In this document: in pieces, positions 11,082 to 21,277 of the stretch
Position numbering within the stretch: position 1 is the first letter of the stretch
Layout: each line of letters starts with the position of its first letter
Origin: Plazaster borealis
Taxonomy: Eukaryota; Echinodermata; Asteroidea; Forcipulatida; Labidiasteridae
Direction: 5' to 3'
Assembly (NCBI GenBank): GCA_021014325.1
Contig: CM037470.1
Coordinates: 1,674,001-1,738,000, forward strand
Length of the DNA stretch: 64,000 nt
Program-made: the position numbers and the translations under genes
The notes under the pieces: model-generated
Database searches by the model: none
What the model was told of the DNA's origin: nothing
The model's input: the letters and a program-made list of their open reading frames with translations, nothing else

Positions 11082-11337
11082 AGCCCGGACTTCCTCCAGG
11101 CACGAACACACCTAATGGAAGAAAACACTACATATTTTAAAGTCATGGAGACTGCACTGTCTGATTTCTATCGACTTTTGATATGAATAAATAACTAACA
11201 TCACTGACAAAGCATGAACCCTTTATCGATTGTTTCACTAAAATATAATCACATAATGTGGGATGTGCTTAAGTGTTTATTTCGAATTACAGGCTGATAA
11301 CTATTCTTCAAGAAAAAAACCCATGTCAGGCCGGGGC

Positions 11338-11545
11338 GTTCGTTCCTCTTAGCTCGTTCATGTTAAAAGTTCGTTCCTGTAATAGTTAGTTCCTGTAATT
11401 GTTCGTTCCTGTTATAGTTCGTTCCTGTTATAGTTCGTTCCTGTGATAGTTCGTTCCTGTTAGTTCGTTTCTGTAATAGTTCGTTTCTGTATAATAGTTC
11501 GTTTCTGTAAAAGTTCGTTCCTGTTAGTTCGTTTCTGTAATGTTA
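11338..11545 (+). repeat. Minisatellite, unit GTTCGTTCCTGTNATA
   Basis: About a dozen imperfect copies of a 13-17 bp unit such as AGTTCGTTCCTGTTAT, with CTGTAATAGTTCGTTTCTG variants towards the right. The frame at 11460-11723 (-) reads through it. Confidence 0.93.
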
Positions 11546-12965
11546 ATGCAGTGTTTTGTTGATAATGGTACTTCTTTGAAATAAATTGACATTTTTCTTT
11601 AATATGGTGTAGTGTCGGGGAGGGTAGGTGTACCGGAGTCAAGTTTTGGTTTTGCAAAAGTGTGGATTTAGGTGCTGGCGTCGTTGTGTGTTGTGTATTG
11701 CATATAAATATAATCCGCTGCATGTATCGTTAAGTGAAGGGGTTTGCCCCGGTGTTTCAAAAGTGGCTGCAGAATGCGCTGCATGAAATTGTAAACCCTT
11801 GCATGGTGCTAAACAAATTTTTCTCATATTTCAAAACATAGCTCTCAGGGATAACAAATTTCAGACTTGTATCTGATTTCAGACTTTTTACTGTCTGCCA
11901 GGTGAAAAAGGGGTTATTTTCTTTCATAAATAAATCTTGCTTGTTGATCCACTTCTCTAGTGCTCAGGATACATTTCCTATGAAAGCTCTATGAAATCTA
12001 TAACTCATAGGTGTTACCATAAGGTGGAAAGGTCATAATTTGTCAGCAGTAACTCTCACCCATGAGCCATGCAAGCCCGTACATAAAGGCATTACAAGCA
12101 GGTATTAATACTATTCTACGAGAACCGTTCAAGGGTCACTAAGGCAATGACCAACGGCATTAAGGCGTTGAACAGGTACACCAAGGCAAAACAAACCCAT
12201 AAAACAACAACAACAACAACAACAACAACATGTGGCACCAAGGCAATGACCAGGAGGTATCTGCCCTCAGTTGCCTCTGTGAAGTCGTTTTGTAGCCCGG
12301 GATGAGCTCCATCTCTCTCTTTAATCACGGGTGTAATTCCGCTCTACCTGCCCAGGCTGAAATAAGCTCAGGTTTTTTTTTGCAGAACGCTTGGCCGTGA
12401 CGGACCATTATAATGGATCTGACTAACTCAGGCGAAACTGATTTCTGTCGGACCGGTGAAGTCAGTCATTAAGTGGACATTTCATTATTTAAAAAAACTA
12501 AGCTATAAAAGCACATAAATTCACCCCAACTCTCCACAGCTTATAATTTCTCGTCTCAGTGGATAATTTACAAGAAGCAAGGACGTTTTCATAACAGGTG
12601 AAAATTAAAGAAGGCAACCCCGATGGAAAAAAATTGTGTCCCCTCGTGATCAAGAAAGTCAAAAAACAAACACAACTCGTCCCAAACAACAACATCATTA
12701 CCCAATTAATATTCATTAACAGTGGCAGTTATTTTTCTAACATTAGCAAGTTATCCCCTCAGAAAAACCCAGAAGGGATGTAAACAATGCCTATTATGTA
12801 CCTTACATGATTCAAAGACAGTAAATATATTATAGAAATAAGTCGATACATAATCCGTGACGGACCATACCATAGAAATGGGGTATAACGTGGCGCTATC
12901 TAAGTCCCTGTGGTAATAATTGGACTTTTATATTCCCAGAAAGAATGAAACTCAAACAAAAGCAG
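11546..12965. other. Unassigned, with an (AAC)n microsatellite
   Basis: No gene is supported. A (CAA)n run lies at 12206-12229 within a stretch that, from memory, resembles a dispersed invertebrate repeat (phrases AAGGCAATGACCA twice, TGCCCTCAGTTGCCTCTGTG). CCGTGACGGACCAT occurs at 12395-12408 and again at 12855-12868 in the same orientation. Confidence 0.45.
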
Positions 12966-13113
12966 GTCGTTCGGTCTTGATAGACAAATAGCAGGGACGG
13001 CGGATGCAATTATTTGTACGTGCGGGTTTCAGTGCCCTAGCGTGCCGCCTGTGCCTTCGAGGATTTTTACCCGCCGGTCAGGGCGACTCTCTACTGACTT
13101 GCCCCAGCAGTAA
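12966..13113 (+). CDS. Possible 3'-terminal exon, unrecognised
   Basis: A GC-rich island in AT-rich surroundings. AAAAGCAG at 12958-12965 could be a splice acceptor, followed by 48 open codons and TAA at 13111. The translation contains CTCGFQCPSVPPVP and ends LSTDLPQQ. I recognise no domain. The minus strand is also partly open over the same bases, as GC-rich DNA often is, so this may be unrelated to coding. No partner exon was found. Confidence 0.12.
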
Positions 13114-13403
13114 AGGAAGTTAATTTTCTGAAATTAAGATTGTCACTGAGTGGTGACTTGGTATTTATATAGAGAGATTTTCAAACGTTGTCCAATACTT
13201 TGATGTGTACTTACCACTGCAATGTATTTGATCTCATCACATGACAGTAATAAGGCAAATTTACAAGCAACGAGTTCAGTGCAATCCCAAAAATAAAACA
13301 CTACAATGAATTTTCACAACAGCAAAAAATCTTAGGGGTAAATTACAGTTAGAAAAACGTCACTTGCGCTACAAACGAGTTACTTTAACATGCAGGGCAC
13401 TTG

Positions 13404-13660
13404 CACCCTAAAAACGTCCGGATCAGACTGTACCCAAATCCGTGTTCCGTGGGGCCTGACCCCTTCTTGGTCAATATCTGACCCGGAATATGTGTAAAAT
13501 TGACCCAGAAATGGGTCAACATGATGCAGAATCCGAGTTAAAATCAAATTTGTTTTAAACCATGTTCCGGGTCAGCATGACCCGGAACATGGTCAGGCCC
13601 CCTGGGACCCGGAATCCGGATCAATTCTGACCTTATTCTGACCACGGGGTCTCTTTTTAA
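13404..13660. mobile_element. Family D MITE, copy 3
   Basis: It starts CACCCTAAAAACGTCCGG and includes GGGTCAGCATGACCC and GGAATCCGGATCAATTCTGACC. It is closest to the 1558 copy through GTGGGGCCTGACC and GAGTTAAAATC. The right terminus is degraded. Confidence 0.7.
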
Positions 13661-15523
13661 TTTGGTATACATATTCAACCTTTTCAGAATTGCAAGCAAT
13701 TTGCGTATTGTGTAATGTAGGCCTATAACACTATATGCGTGGAGTTTGCACTGCCAACTCAAACCATACAGAAATTATTTATGAATGCTAATTGAGTGAA
13801 CTTGACATCACTCATTGATTGCTTTGTGTATTATTATAGGCAAGGGCGGACACGGCGAGTCGTATGTGGGGCTGTCCTTTTTCCAGGGGGGGGGCAGGGG
13901 GGCTGATCCAGTGTCCATTGTATAGACGGGTTTGATTAATGTTGCCCCCTATGTGACCCCGCCCCCCGGATCGTCAATGATTTCAATTTTTCATCGGTTT
14001 ATTTTGAGCATTCACATTTTGCACATCGCTTTGTAAATATTTTGATTCACGATTCTAATTTTGATTTTTATAATAATAAGCTTTATTTTTCCTTCTTCAT
14101 AATCTGCGTTTTATATAAATCATTTTAATAACGTGCCCCGAGTCCTGCGTAAACCATTTGATTATAGACCGTTATGTTGCACATTATATATCACTTTTAA
14201 AATGTAGTGTTTTTAACAAGTTTCCTGTCTACTTTGACAATTTACCTTTCCATGTAAGGCACCAACTTTTGATAAGCGTCACTAGTTTTTTTTATGAGGA
14301 ACCAAAACGCATTTTAAGGAACTCAGCTCGCAGGTACAGATTTAACTTGTATTTTGAATTGTTGTTAAATTTATTGTAGTTTTTTCTGAGTTGCCCGGCT
14401 TGGCTTGATGGTGGGTAATGCACATCCCTCCTGGTGGAGGGTTTATTTGGTCGTTTATTGTCCAAGTGGTTTTAAGAACCAAATGGTCAGCCACTTTGAA
14501 AGTGACCTATTGTCACTATTAACTTTCCCTGCCAGGTTTTTGTTGTTGTTTGTTTTCTTTCTGAGAGGAGTTGCTCTTGCTAAATATTTTAACTTGTTTG
14601 TTATGTTTATTATTATTATTGTTATTAATATGGTTTATTAAAAACACTGCACTTGTAGCCGAAGGCTAAATTGAGACAATGCATACATCAAAATAAACAA
14701 ATTACAGAGACTTACTACACAGAGAAAATCTTCTTTAGAAATGGTTATTGTTTTATTCTTGTAGATCCTTTTATAGTGCTTTTTTATGTTTGCTGGCAAA
14801 TAAAATGTTATGAACAAAAAAAATATATAAAAGAAATTCCTTTTGTAATAACAAACTTTACGAAAGGAAAGGTAATATTGGTGGTGGAGGTGATGTTGTG
14901 CAGGTGGTACAGTCGTCTGTATCGATTACATCATAATGAAGCGTGATTTATGAAGACATTTCGAAAATGACATATTTTTGTTAGACTTTGATAGAAACAA
15001 CGCCGCGGTTTTGACGTTGATCAGTTATTGCGTCTACACTTCAGCACTGTCGTTAATACGGCGCCGTAGCCCGAAACCTACATGTAGCCCAGGCTCAACT
15101 GCAGCTCCAACCGTGTACCTAGATGTAGCCCAGGCTAAATTAAAGTGCAGGGTTGCGGCTTTAATAAGTTATGTTCTGGGCTACACGTCTATCTAGGGCC
15201 ATAGGTTGAGCTCAGTTGAAGCAGCAAATGGCCGGCTTAATCTACCATCCCTTTAAGTTGATAAACACGTCTTGCAGAGCAATGTTCAAATAGCGAATTG
15301 AACTAAGATAGACCTTGAACTTTTGTTTCATTCTTTATTTTATTAGTAATTTTTTTCTTAGTGTTTGCTTGTATAGAAAATGAAAAGAGCTTACAATTTT
15401 CTTGAGGCAGGTTTATTACCCAAGACTGCACCTAAAGATCACTCGATCAAACACGTGTATTTCATACGCCAGTCGATCATTATGAAAAGAGATACTGTTG
15501 ATAATGTTTAGTTAGGGACGTTT
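13661..15523. other. Unassigned AT-rich region
   Basis: It contains G/C homopolymer-rich sequence near 13885-13970 and several 70-90 codon frames without recognisable motifs. At 15065-15180 there are repeated TGTAGCCCAGGCT-like words matching the degenerate array at 26535. No gene is supported. Confidence 0.45.
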
Positions 15524-15917
15524 ATTAAATGCATCGTACACGTTTGGTATTACTCTGACAATGAATGACAATAAAAACCTACTTGGTAAGCAGTACAGCA
15601 GCTTTGGAGAGTATAATGCATTTTTGAGAAACTTTTCACTTCGAAGTACTGCGGTTATGGAAAAATACATCACTTTAAATCCCCAAAAACATTTGAATCT
15701 GAGAAGCGTTACGCGTAACGCTTCTCAGAGTGTGTATTCCAATGCAGATTATTCTTCCTGCGTGGACATAACCGCTGCAGATTTTCGGCAATAGGCTATC
15801 TCACAAACGCTAGCCCCTTTTGAAATGGAATTTTCACAGGTTAGTTTTATGGTATATCTACAACTTTATAGTTAACAAACATAGGCTCCAATTACCAAAC
15901 GTGTACGATGCCTTTAA
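15524..15917 (+). mobile_element. Family A MITE with perfect palindromic core
   Basis: TTAAATGCATCGTACACG to CGTGTACGATGCCTTTAA. The core at 15698-15729 is a 32-bp perfect palindrome whose half reads TCTGAGAAGCGTTACG. The 77-codon frame at 15561-15794 is repeat-borne. Confidence 0.9.
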
Positions 15918-15984
15918 GCAGAAAATTGCCACGGTTTGAACTCAAACGAGGCACCTTATTGGGACTAACATAACTCCCTTTCGT

Positions 15985-16318
15985 TGTCAGCACAAGCTGA
16001 CAAGTTTTCTTCCGTAGGTTCAAAGGGTTTGTTTTGCATTTTTCAACTAAATGTTCTTGTCTACATGTCCAGGTAATGCCTGGGTAAATTTAAGCTTTTT
16101 TGTTTGCTTAAATAATTTTTGTTGTACTTTGGTTCATCTACCATTGACATTTGACATACCGATTTTGTACACAAAGGATGCTGGCAAATTTTTGTCCTGC
16201 CCCTTCTAACCAAATCACTGTCCCATGTTGATTGACACCCCCTCAAGGACGTGTGGCATGGTCCAGCTTAGGATATCATGGCATTTGAGCTGACCAGTGG
16301 GTACGATGTGGTTAAGAC
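15985..16318 (+). repeat. Family E repeat, copy 1
   Basis: It shares TTGTCAGCACAAGCTGACAAG, TCTACATGTCCAGGTAATGCC, TACACAAAGGATGCTGGCA, TGTCCCATGTTGATTGACA and GTGGCATGGTCCAGCTTAGG with copies at 25440-25790, 35470-35710 (truncated) and 57360-57598 (reversed). Termini are unclear and there is no coding. Confidence 0.75.
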
Positions 16319-16683
16319 AATGGAAATATTAAAATATGTCAACATGTGATTTCAACGAGCTTTGTTTGAGGGTTTTAAAATCACCGTTTTTTCAAATGAA
16401 CAACAAAAGTATAATAATAAATAAAATTTATTCTTCCTTTTTGCTGAAAAGAGACTCCGTCCTCAAATGTCGTTTCCCAAAACGAACCAAAATCATAACC
16501 ATTTTAAACCTGATGGAATTCCTGTCATAGAATCTTCAGGCAGTCAACAGTAGCCACAATCCTATGCTGGTCAAAAAACAGCATAATAAACTAAAACTTG
16601 TTTGTTTTTTCTCTCTGGATTGAATCATGTAATACGCGATAGTTTTTAATCTACGAGATTGTGAAAAATAATAGCGCCCAGCA
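16319..16683. other. Unassigned sequence
   Basis: No feature is visible. If the first-exon candidate to the right is real, this is the start of its first intron on the minus strand. Confidence 0.4.
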
Positions 16684-16688
16684 TGGAC

Positions 16689-16885
16689 ACTTACCTTATT
16701 AGAAAGCTGTTCCAACTGCCCTGTAGCACTGTAGCTCTTACTACTGTCTTGTACAGTACACCAATAGTCTAATCGCTCACCACTTTTAAAATACACCAAG
16801 AAGCAGAGAGAAAGTCCAGGTCGTTGATAGTATACCTTCGATATGTGTATAGGGACAACTGCTCTCGTTTCTAACAGGTTTAAGC
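16689..16885 (-). other. Possible non-coding first exon (GTAAGT donor)
   Basis: Reading the minus strand from the inferred start near 16885, the sequence reaches TTTCTAATAAG followed by GTAAGTGTCC, a near-ideal splice donor. The 190-200 bases between contain no ATG, so as a first exon this would be 5' untranslated. Alternatively CTTTCTCTCTGCTTC upstream of AAAAG at about 16788 could be a polypyrimidine tract and acceptor. The piece would then be an internal coding exon with an open frame containing LDYWCTVQDSSKSY. No downstream exon was identified. Confidence 0.3.
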
Positions 16886-17225
16886 TACTCGGCGACTGCT
16901 AAAGGATTCGGGAATGAATGGGGTATAAATATAACGTAGTGGTGGGTTTAAGACTTGCGGCCAATGGCAACGCCCACCTGTTTTGACTGCGCATGATCAG
17001 AAGAAGGGTTCGTGACTGTGGGTCGCCCGGATGCTTGCGAAATAGAAACGCTCCCGAAATGAAGAAAATACACAAAATCTGGCAATAGTTTTTTCGTGAT
17101 CGACGACTTCCGGATTGTAAACACAATAGCCATTTAGTAACCCACGAAAAGTTATTCATCAATGGGCCAAGGATGAAATATCAGCTATCGATGATATCTA
17201 TGTGGTTTGACGGCGGGAAAACCTC
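16886..17225 (-). promoter_or_regulatory. Promoter-like block (E2F, ETS, NRF1-like, GC, CCAAT, TATA)
   Basis: On the minus strand, in order towards the inferred start: an E2F-type TTTTCCCGCC (about 17212-17222), an ETS-type CCGGAAGT (about 17106-17113), CATGCGCAGT like an NRF1 half-site (16988-16997), a CGCCCAC/GTGGGCG GC-box-like word (about 16970), CCATTGGCC giving an inverted CCAAT (about 16959-16968), and TATATTTATA (16922-16931). The TATA box lies about 30-40 bases before the inferred start and before a sequence ending in a good donor. The combination and order suggest a promoter; each motif alone is common. The 87-codon frame at 16899-17162 overlaps it and is probably incidental. Confidence 0.35.
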
Positions 17226-17884
17226 CGCTCGGCAACCGTCCAATTTTATACCTTGGCCTTATGGTCTTTGCCTCCACGGGGGAGAACCGTAATTAAACCC
17301 GGCTGCTACAAGCTTCTTGATTCGCTTTAGCGATCCTTTACCAAGTGGAGGAACATCAGCACTGTTTACATATCCAGCAAATCTTCATTTAGTAGCAATT
17401 ATTGTTCAAACAACGGACATATTTCTTATGGTTACTGTACCAAAGTCCCTATGTGCCATCCATCATTTACGATTAGCTAAACTGCGTGGTGCGTGACTGA
17501 TGGAGACTGCCCGGGCCACCATGGCTGACTTCCTATTATTATAGTTGTGAGCTGCACGGAGCGTTTTCAAGCTTGGTGCTTGTGTATCTTGCCCTTTGGT
17601 GTGCTTTGCACTCACTCCTCTTAGTGTAAGCAAATAAACGGCCACTTTCACATAAAACGGTTTCTGGATTTATAGCAACAGGGTTTATTATAAAATAACA
17701 ATTGTGGGTCTCTGTTCAATTGAACGCACACAATGTACACCGGCCAAAGTCTAGTGTTTGTGCTTTAAAGCGTAAAAGAACAAAAACTACTGGCGCGAAA
17801 ACGAATTGTGTTAAGATATTACTGAATATTGTCTGACACTTGCAAGAAATGCCCAACCTCACTTAAACATGTAAACAAAAGACT
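17226..17884. other. Unassigned, GC-richer at left
   Basis: 17226-17360 is GC-richer and could belong to the promoter-like block. The rest shows no gene or repeat that I recognise. Confidence 0.4.
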
Positions 17885-18055
17885 CGTCTTGGTTCTAGAG
17901 CATCGAACTCAAGTTCTGAGCCATCTGAGTGTGGGTTCAAATCCCGTCGTGACACTAACTTGTAATCTTGGGCAAGACACAATTTGTTTTTTCGTCACCC
18001 AGGAGTAAATGGTTTACCTGCGAGGGTGAAGAGACTATTGACGTAAATGATAAGC
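17885..18055 (+). mobile_element. tRNA-derived SINE, partial
   Basis: GGTTCAAATCC at 17934-17944 is a B-box, followed by CGTCGTGACACTAACTTGTAATCTTGGGCAAGACAC and CACCCAGGAGTAAATGG, the same body order as the copy at 40438. The A-box is decayed. Confidence 0.65.
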
Positions 18056-18138
18056 AACATGTGCCCGATTGGTTGCCGGTACTGCATACCCCCAAGGAGT
18101 TGAGATTGTTTCAAGAATATATAAGGCCCAAATAAATG

Positions 18139-18440
18139 TGGCGTGACTCGAGCTCTGGTGTTTCTGATCAGCAGAGTGTGGGTTCGAGTCCCGGTCATGA
18201 CACTTGTATCCTTGAGCAAGAGGCTTTACCATAATTGTTTTCCTTCGGATGGGACATAAAGCTGTAGGTCCCATGTACTAGGATTGGTAGTGCACGTAAA
18301 AGAACCCAGAACGCTTATCGTGGATAAGTAGGGGTTAACCTCAGTGTTTCTGGTTACTTACAGGTTTCCTCAGGCTTGCGAGCTACAGTGATTAAGTTCA
18401 CTTGTGAGACACCCTTGGTTTCATTACCATAATAATAATA
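18139..18440 (+). mobile_element. tRNA-derived SINE
   Basis: GGTTCGAGTCC at 18181-18191 is a pol III B-box. The body TTCGGATGGGACATAAAGC and GCACGTAAAAGAACCCAG matches the minus-strand copy at 59290-59725. The 3' side ends in an ATA-rich tail (ATAATAATAATA at about 18430). Overlapping frames at 17995-18274 (-) are non-coding. Confidence 0.8.
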
Positions 18441-18462
18441 AGCAGGATATTTTAATCGCCTA

Positions 18463-18698
18463 TACACTGCAAAAACCGGGGTGTTAAAATTGACACCATG
18501 GGTGTTGTCACATATAGATACCGAAGAGAGAATCAAAATTAACATCATAGGGTGTTAAAATAACACAAATGTAATTGTTTCGTCAAAAATGTGTGCTGTT
18601 TTAACTTTCTATGGTGTAAATTTTGATTATTTTTTTTTGCTATCCTTAGGTGACAACACTCAAGGTGTCAATTTTAACACCCCAGTTTTTGCAGTGTA
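18463..18698. mobile_element. Family H MITE, full copy
   Basis: It has TA + CACTGCAAAAACCGGGGTG at the left and CACCCCAGTTTTTGCAGTG + TA at the right. Long inverted ends of about 35 bp continue through TGTTAAAATTGACACC. The TA flanks fit a Tc1/mariner-type target duplication. It has no coding capacity. Confidence 0.9.
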
Positions 18699-18807
18699 AT
18701 AAATTGTTCATCTGGGAGTAACCACAAATCTTAGACCTTGCAATATAAATCAAATGAAGAGATGCGTTCTTTTCATTCTTTGATCAAATAGGCATTCGCA
18801 GCATGCT

Positions 18808-19161
18808 CTCCCTTTCTTTAAAATTTACCCAGTCAGTTTCCCTTTGGTGTTTATTACTTGATACAGTACTTTTTATTGCAAGCATTTGGCGAAAAACTCC
18901 GTAAGCTTAGGGGGGTCTTTCGAACTCCTCTCCCTTCCAGGCTCAGGGTTGCATGGGGAGGGATTGCATGTTATCCTACCAAACTCCCTTTATTTTTATA
19001 ATTTATCCAGTCAGTTTCCCTTTTAGGTTTATTACTTGATACAGTACTTTTTATTGCAAGCATTTGGCGAAAAACTCCGAAAGGTTAGGGGGTCTTTCGA
19101 ACTCCTCTCCCTTCCAGGCTCAGGGTCTGCTGCATGGGGAGGGATTTCGTGTAATCCTACC
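18808..19161 (+). repeat. Tandem duplication, period about 176 bp
   Basis: Two adjacent copies (about 18808-18983 and 18984-19161) share CAGTCAGTTTCCCTTT, CTTGATACAGTACTTTTTAT, GCAAGCATTTGGCGAAAAAC and CTTTCGAACTCCTCTCCCTT with few differences, so the duplication is recent. Frames at 19032-19227 on both strands lie in the second copy and are not convincing genes. Confidence 0.95.
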
Positions 19162-19978
19162 GGATTACACAATAACAGGAACAACCGGATCCCGGAGCCA
19201 TTCCTACTCTCGTTAATCGTCAACTAATCAGCGTCTTGAAACAACCGGTCTTTCCGTTCAACCCCGTGTTCTACACACATACAATAGTCTAGTAGCACCA
19301 CATCACTGCCGGATCAACCCGTTAGGATTGTCCCATCAGAGTTGGGATTAAGATATCCCGAAACAGGATTATCCGGGCCTGGTGCTGGATTTGGTCAGAA
19401 CCCTCGCCCAAGGGGTTTTGAGTTGCCTAATGTAAAACTAGTTCTAATCCAACAGGTGGTCAATTAAAGCTTATAATTATGATGATCCGGAAACCCTTAG
19501 TCAGTCTAACATGATAGGCTCTGTTATAATCGTATGTGGAATTGAATCAGACATAAAACAAATGACCATGGAGCAGATTTTATATGTTTCTCCTGCTCGA
19601 AACATGCAATCAAATTGAGGAACGAAGAGTTGGTCCAATTATCAACAACTATAGCTTTCCTCGGAATGATTAACTCGGTCTGACTTTTGACAAATTACAG
19701 CTTATTTTACACAAGAAGAAAAGGGGAAACATAATTTTACTTAGCATGGGCCAAGGTTCATTTTATTAAAACAAAACGAAACAACAAGTAAGACTGTGTT
19801 TAATTGAGAAGACTATCTGAGCATACTGATCGAGAAGTTACACCACCAGTTTTTTTCAGAACCACCATAAGCTCCCTCGTGATATAAATTGTTATGTTCG
19901 TGGTATTACCACAAACCTTATAGTACCATTATACCTGTCAGACTGTGATGAATGCACCGATGCAAAACTGTATTTAAC
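19162..19978. other. Unassigned sequence
   Basis: No gene or familiar repeat is visible. 19160-19400 is GC-richer with CCGGAT words. Confidence 0.45.
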
Positions 19979-20343
19979 CCCTTAAAGGGTCTGTTGTATA
20001 CGTATGGTGATGACTCTGAAAATTAATGGCAATAAAAACTTACTTGGTAAGAAGTACAGCAGCTTTGGATAGTATAATGCATTTTGAGAAAATTTTTACT
20101 TAGAAGTACTGCGGTTATGGAACAATTTTTATCCCCACAAATTTGAATCTGAGAAACGTTACTGACATTTCTCAGATTATGTATTCCAATTGCAGATTAG
20201 TCTTCCTGCGTGGACATAACTGCTCCAGATTTTCGGCAATATCTCACAAACTACCACATTTTGAAATGAAATTTTCACAGGGGGTATATTATCTACAACT
20301 AATATATAGGGTTTCCAGTTACCAAACGTATACAATCCCTTTA
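19979..20343 (+). mobile_element. Family A MITE, diverged
   Basis: CCTTAAAGGGTCTGTTGTATACG to CGTATACAATCCCTTTAG. The palindromic core is degenerate (GAGAAACGTTACTGACATTTCTCAG). It belongs to a subgroup with AGGG/CCCT ends, with the copies at 27956, 33833 and 45164. Confidence 0.85.
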
Positions 20344-20577
20344 GTATTGAAGGAATAAAATGCAATGAAATGTCAGATTTGTTTTCCTCAACCGGAGTCA
20401 AGGATTTTGTGCGTCACGCTAGCGGCCCATGATTCACAAAACTTGGGCCTACGTCAGTTCTTGCAACAGTATGTAATTTTTTCGTGAAGGGGTTCATTTG
20501 ATTTCTTCTTGCATGTACGTATTATAGCTGTCATTTGTTTGACGTAAACTCAGTCGCAAATCAATGCCACGCTATAA

Positions 20578-21277
20578 ACTGTGCAAGTCTCACGCGTATC
20601 GGAACGAGAAAACACGTCAAACGAAGAACATTTTTTTCTCTCAAATCAAATCTTTGTTTTAAATTATATTCAATGATAAAATCTGAACAACAAAAATACT
20701 CATTACATGTTTATAAAATCAGTTTTCGTTTTTATAATAAATACAAAAATAATGTGTTAATTATTATTGAAACAAAATTAAAGCTCTGGGACAAGGATGC
20801 TTATTTGGTCTTAACTTTTCAGAAACCACTTTCGCGGATTCGCGAAGGTCACACCGGCGTAAAATGAACGCTTGGCGCAGTTTATAGAGGATAATGACAC
20901 CTCAACAACCATAAACTGCTATGAAAAGGTTTTACGTTGCAATTACAGCATCTGGCGATTATCATCGCGCAGCAAAAACAAGCATTTTCATAAGTTTTGT
21001 GATCGGAGGTGATAACAAAATTCTTAATTTTTTGCAGTAACCGGAAGCTGAGGTCAAGTTTAATTCTCGGGTTTTCTTTGTTATATTGTTGAATTGATTT
21101 TACTTTCCTATTTGTTATCACTAAGTATAACATTCCCAACAACATATATATTTTTCATGGTCATAAACCACGTTAAACTAAAATTATTGACAAAACAAAA
21201 TCTTGCCCACGTAAATCTCCATATGGTTGGGACCACAATGGTCCCGGAAGTTCAAATATGCGCGAGACTTGCACAGT
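20578..21277 (-). mobile_element. Family G inverted-repeat element, copy 1
   Basis: The left end ACTGTGCAAGTCTCACGCGT and the right end GCGCGAGACTTGCACAGT are inverted. The right-hand 300 bp (AATTCTTAATTTTTTG, CTCGGGTTTTCTTTGTT, GGGACCACAATGGTCCCGGA) is matched in reverse by the copy at 50651-51178. The frames at 20535-20867 (+), 20882-21145 (-) and 21094-21327 (+) lie within or across it and show no transposase motif. Confidence 0.75.

Larger units (their letters stand above)
10461..11190 (+). repeat. Host repeat split by two nested insertions
   Basis: Joining 10461-10522 to 11091-11190 gives a sequence collinear with 33893-34060: both read TTTACAAAAGAGCCACAGAGCC(C/T)GGAC, then CTTCCT, AATGGAAGAA, CTGTCTGATTT and CTTTTGATATGA. 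The 33.9-kb paralogue is therefore an empty site for the insertions described in the next entries. Confidence 0.75.

Noticed and set aside
10865..11140. 91-codon plus-strand frame downstream of the telomeric array
   Set aside because: It crosses two inverted-repeat elements and a target duplication, so it cannot be an ancestral gene.
11338..11545. CRISPR array
   Set aside because: The GTTCGTTCCTG repeat is a contiguous short tandem with no unique spacers, and the surroundings are eukaryotic.
12116..12328. 70-codon frame with a valine run (minus strand)
   Set aside because: Valine run is the (GTT)n microsatellite; the rest resembles a dispersed repeat translation.
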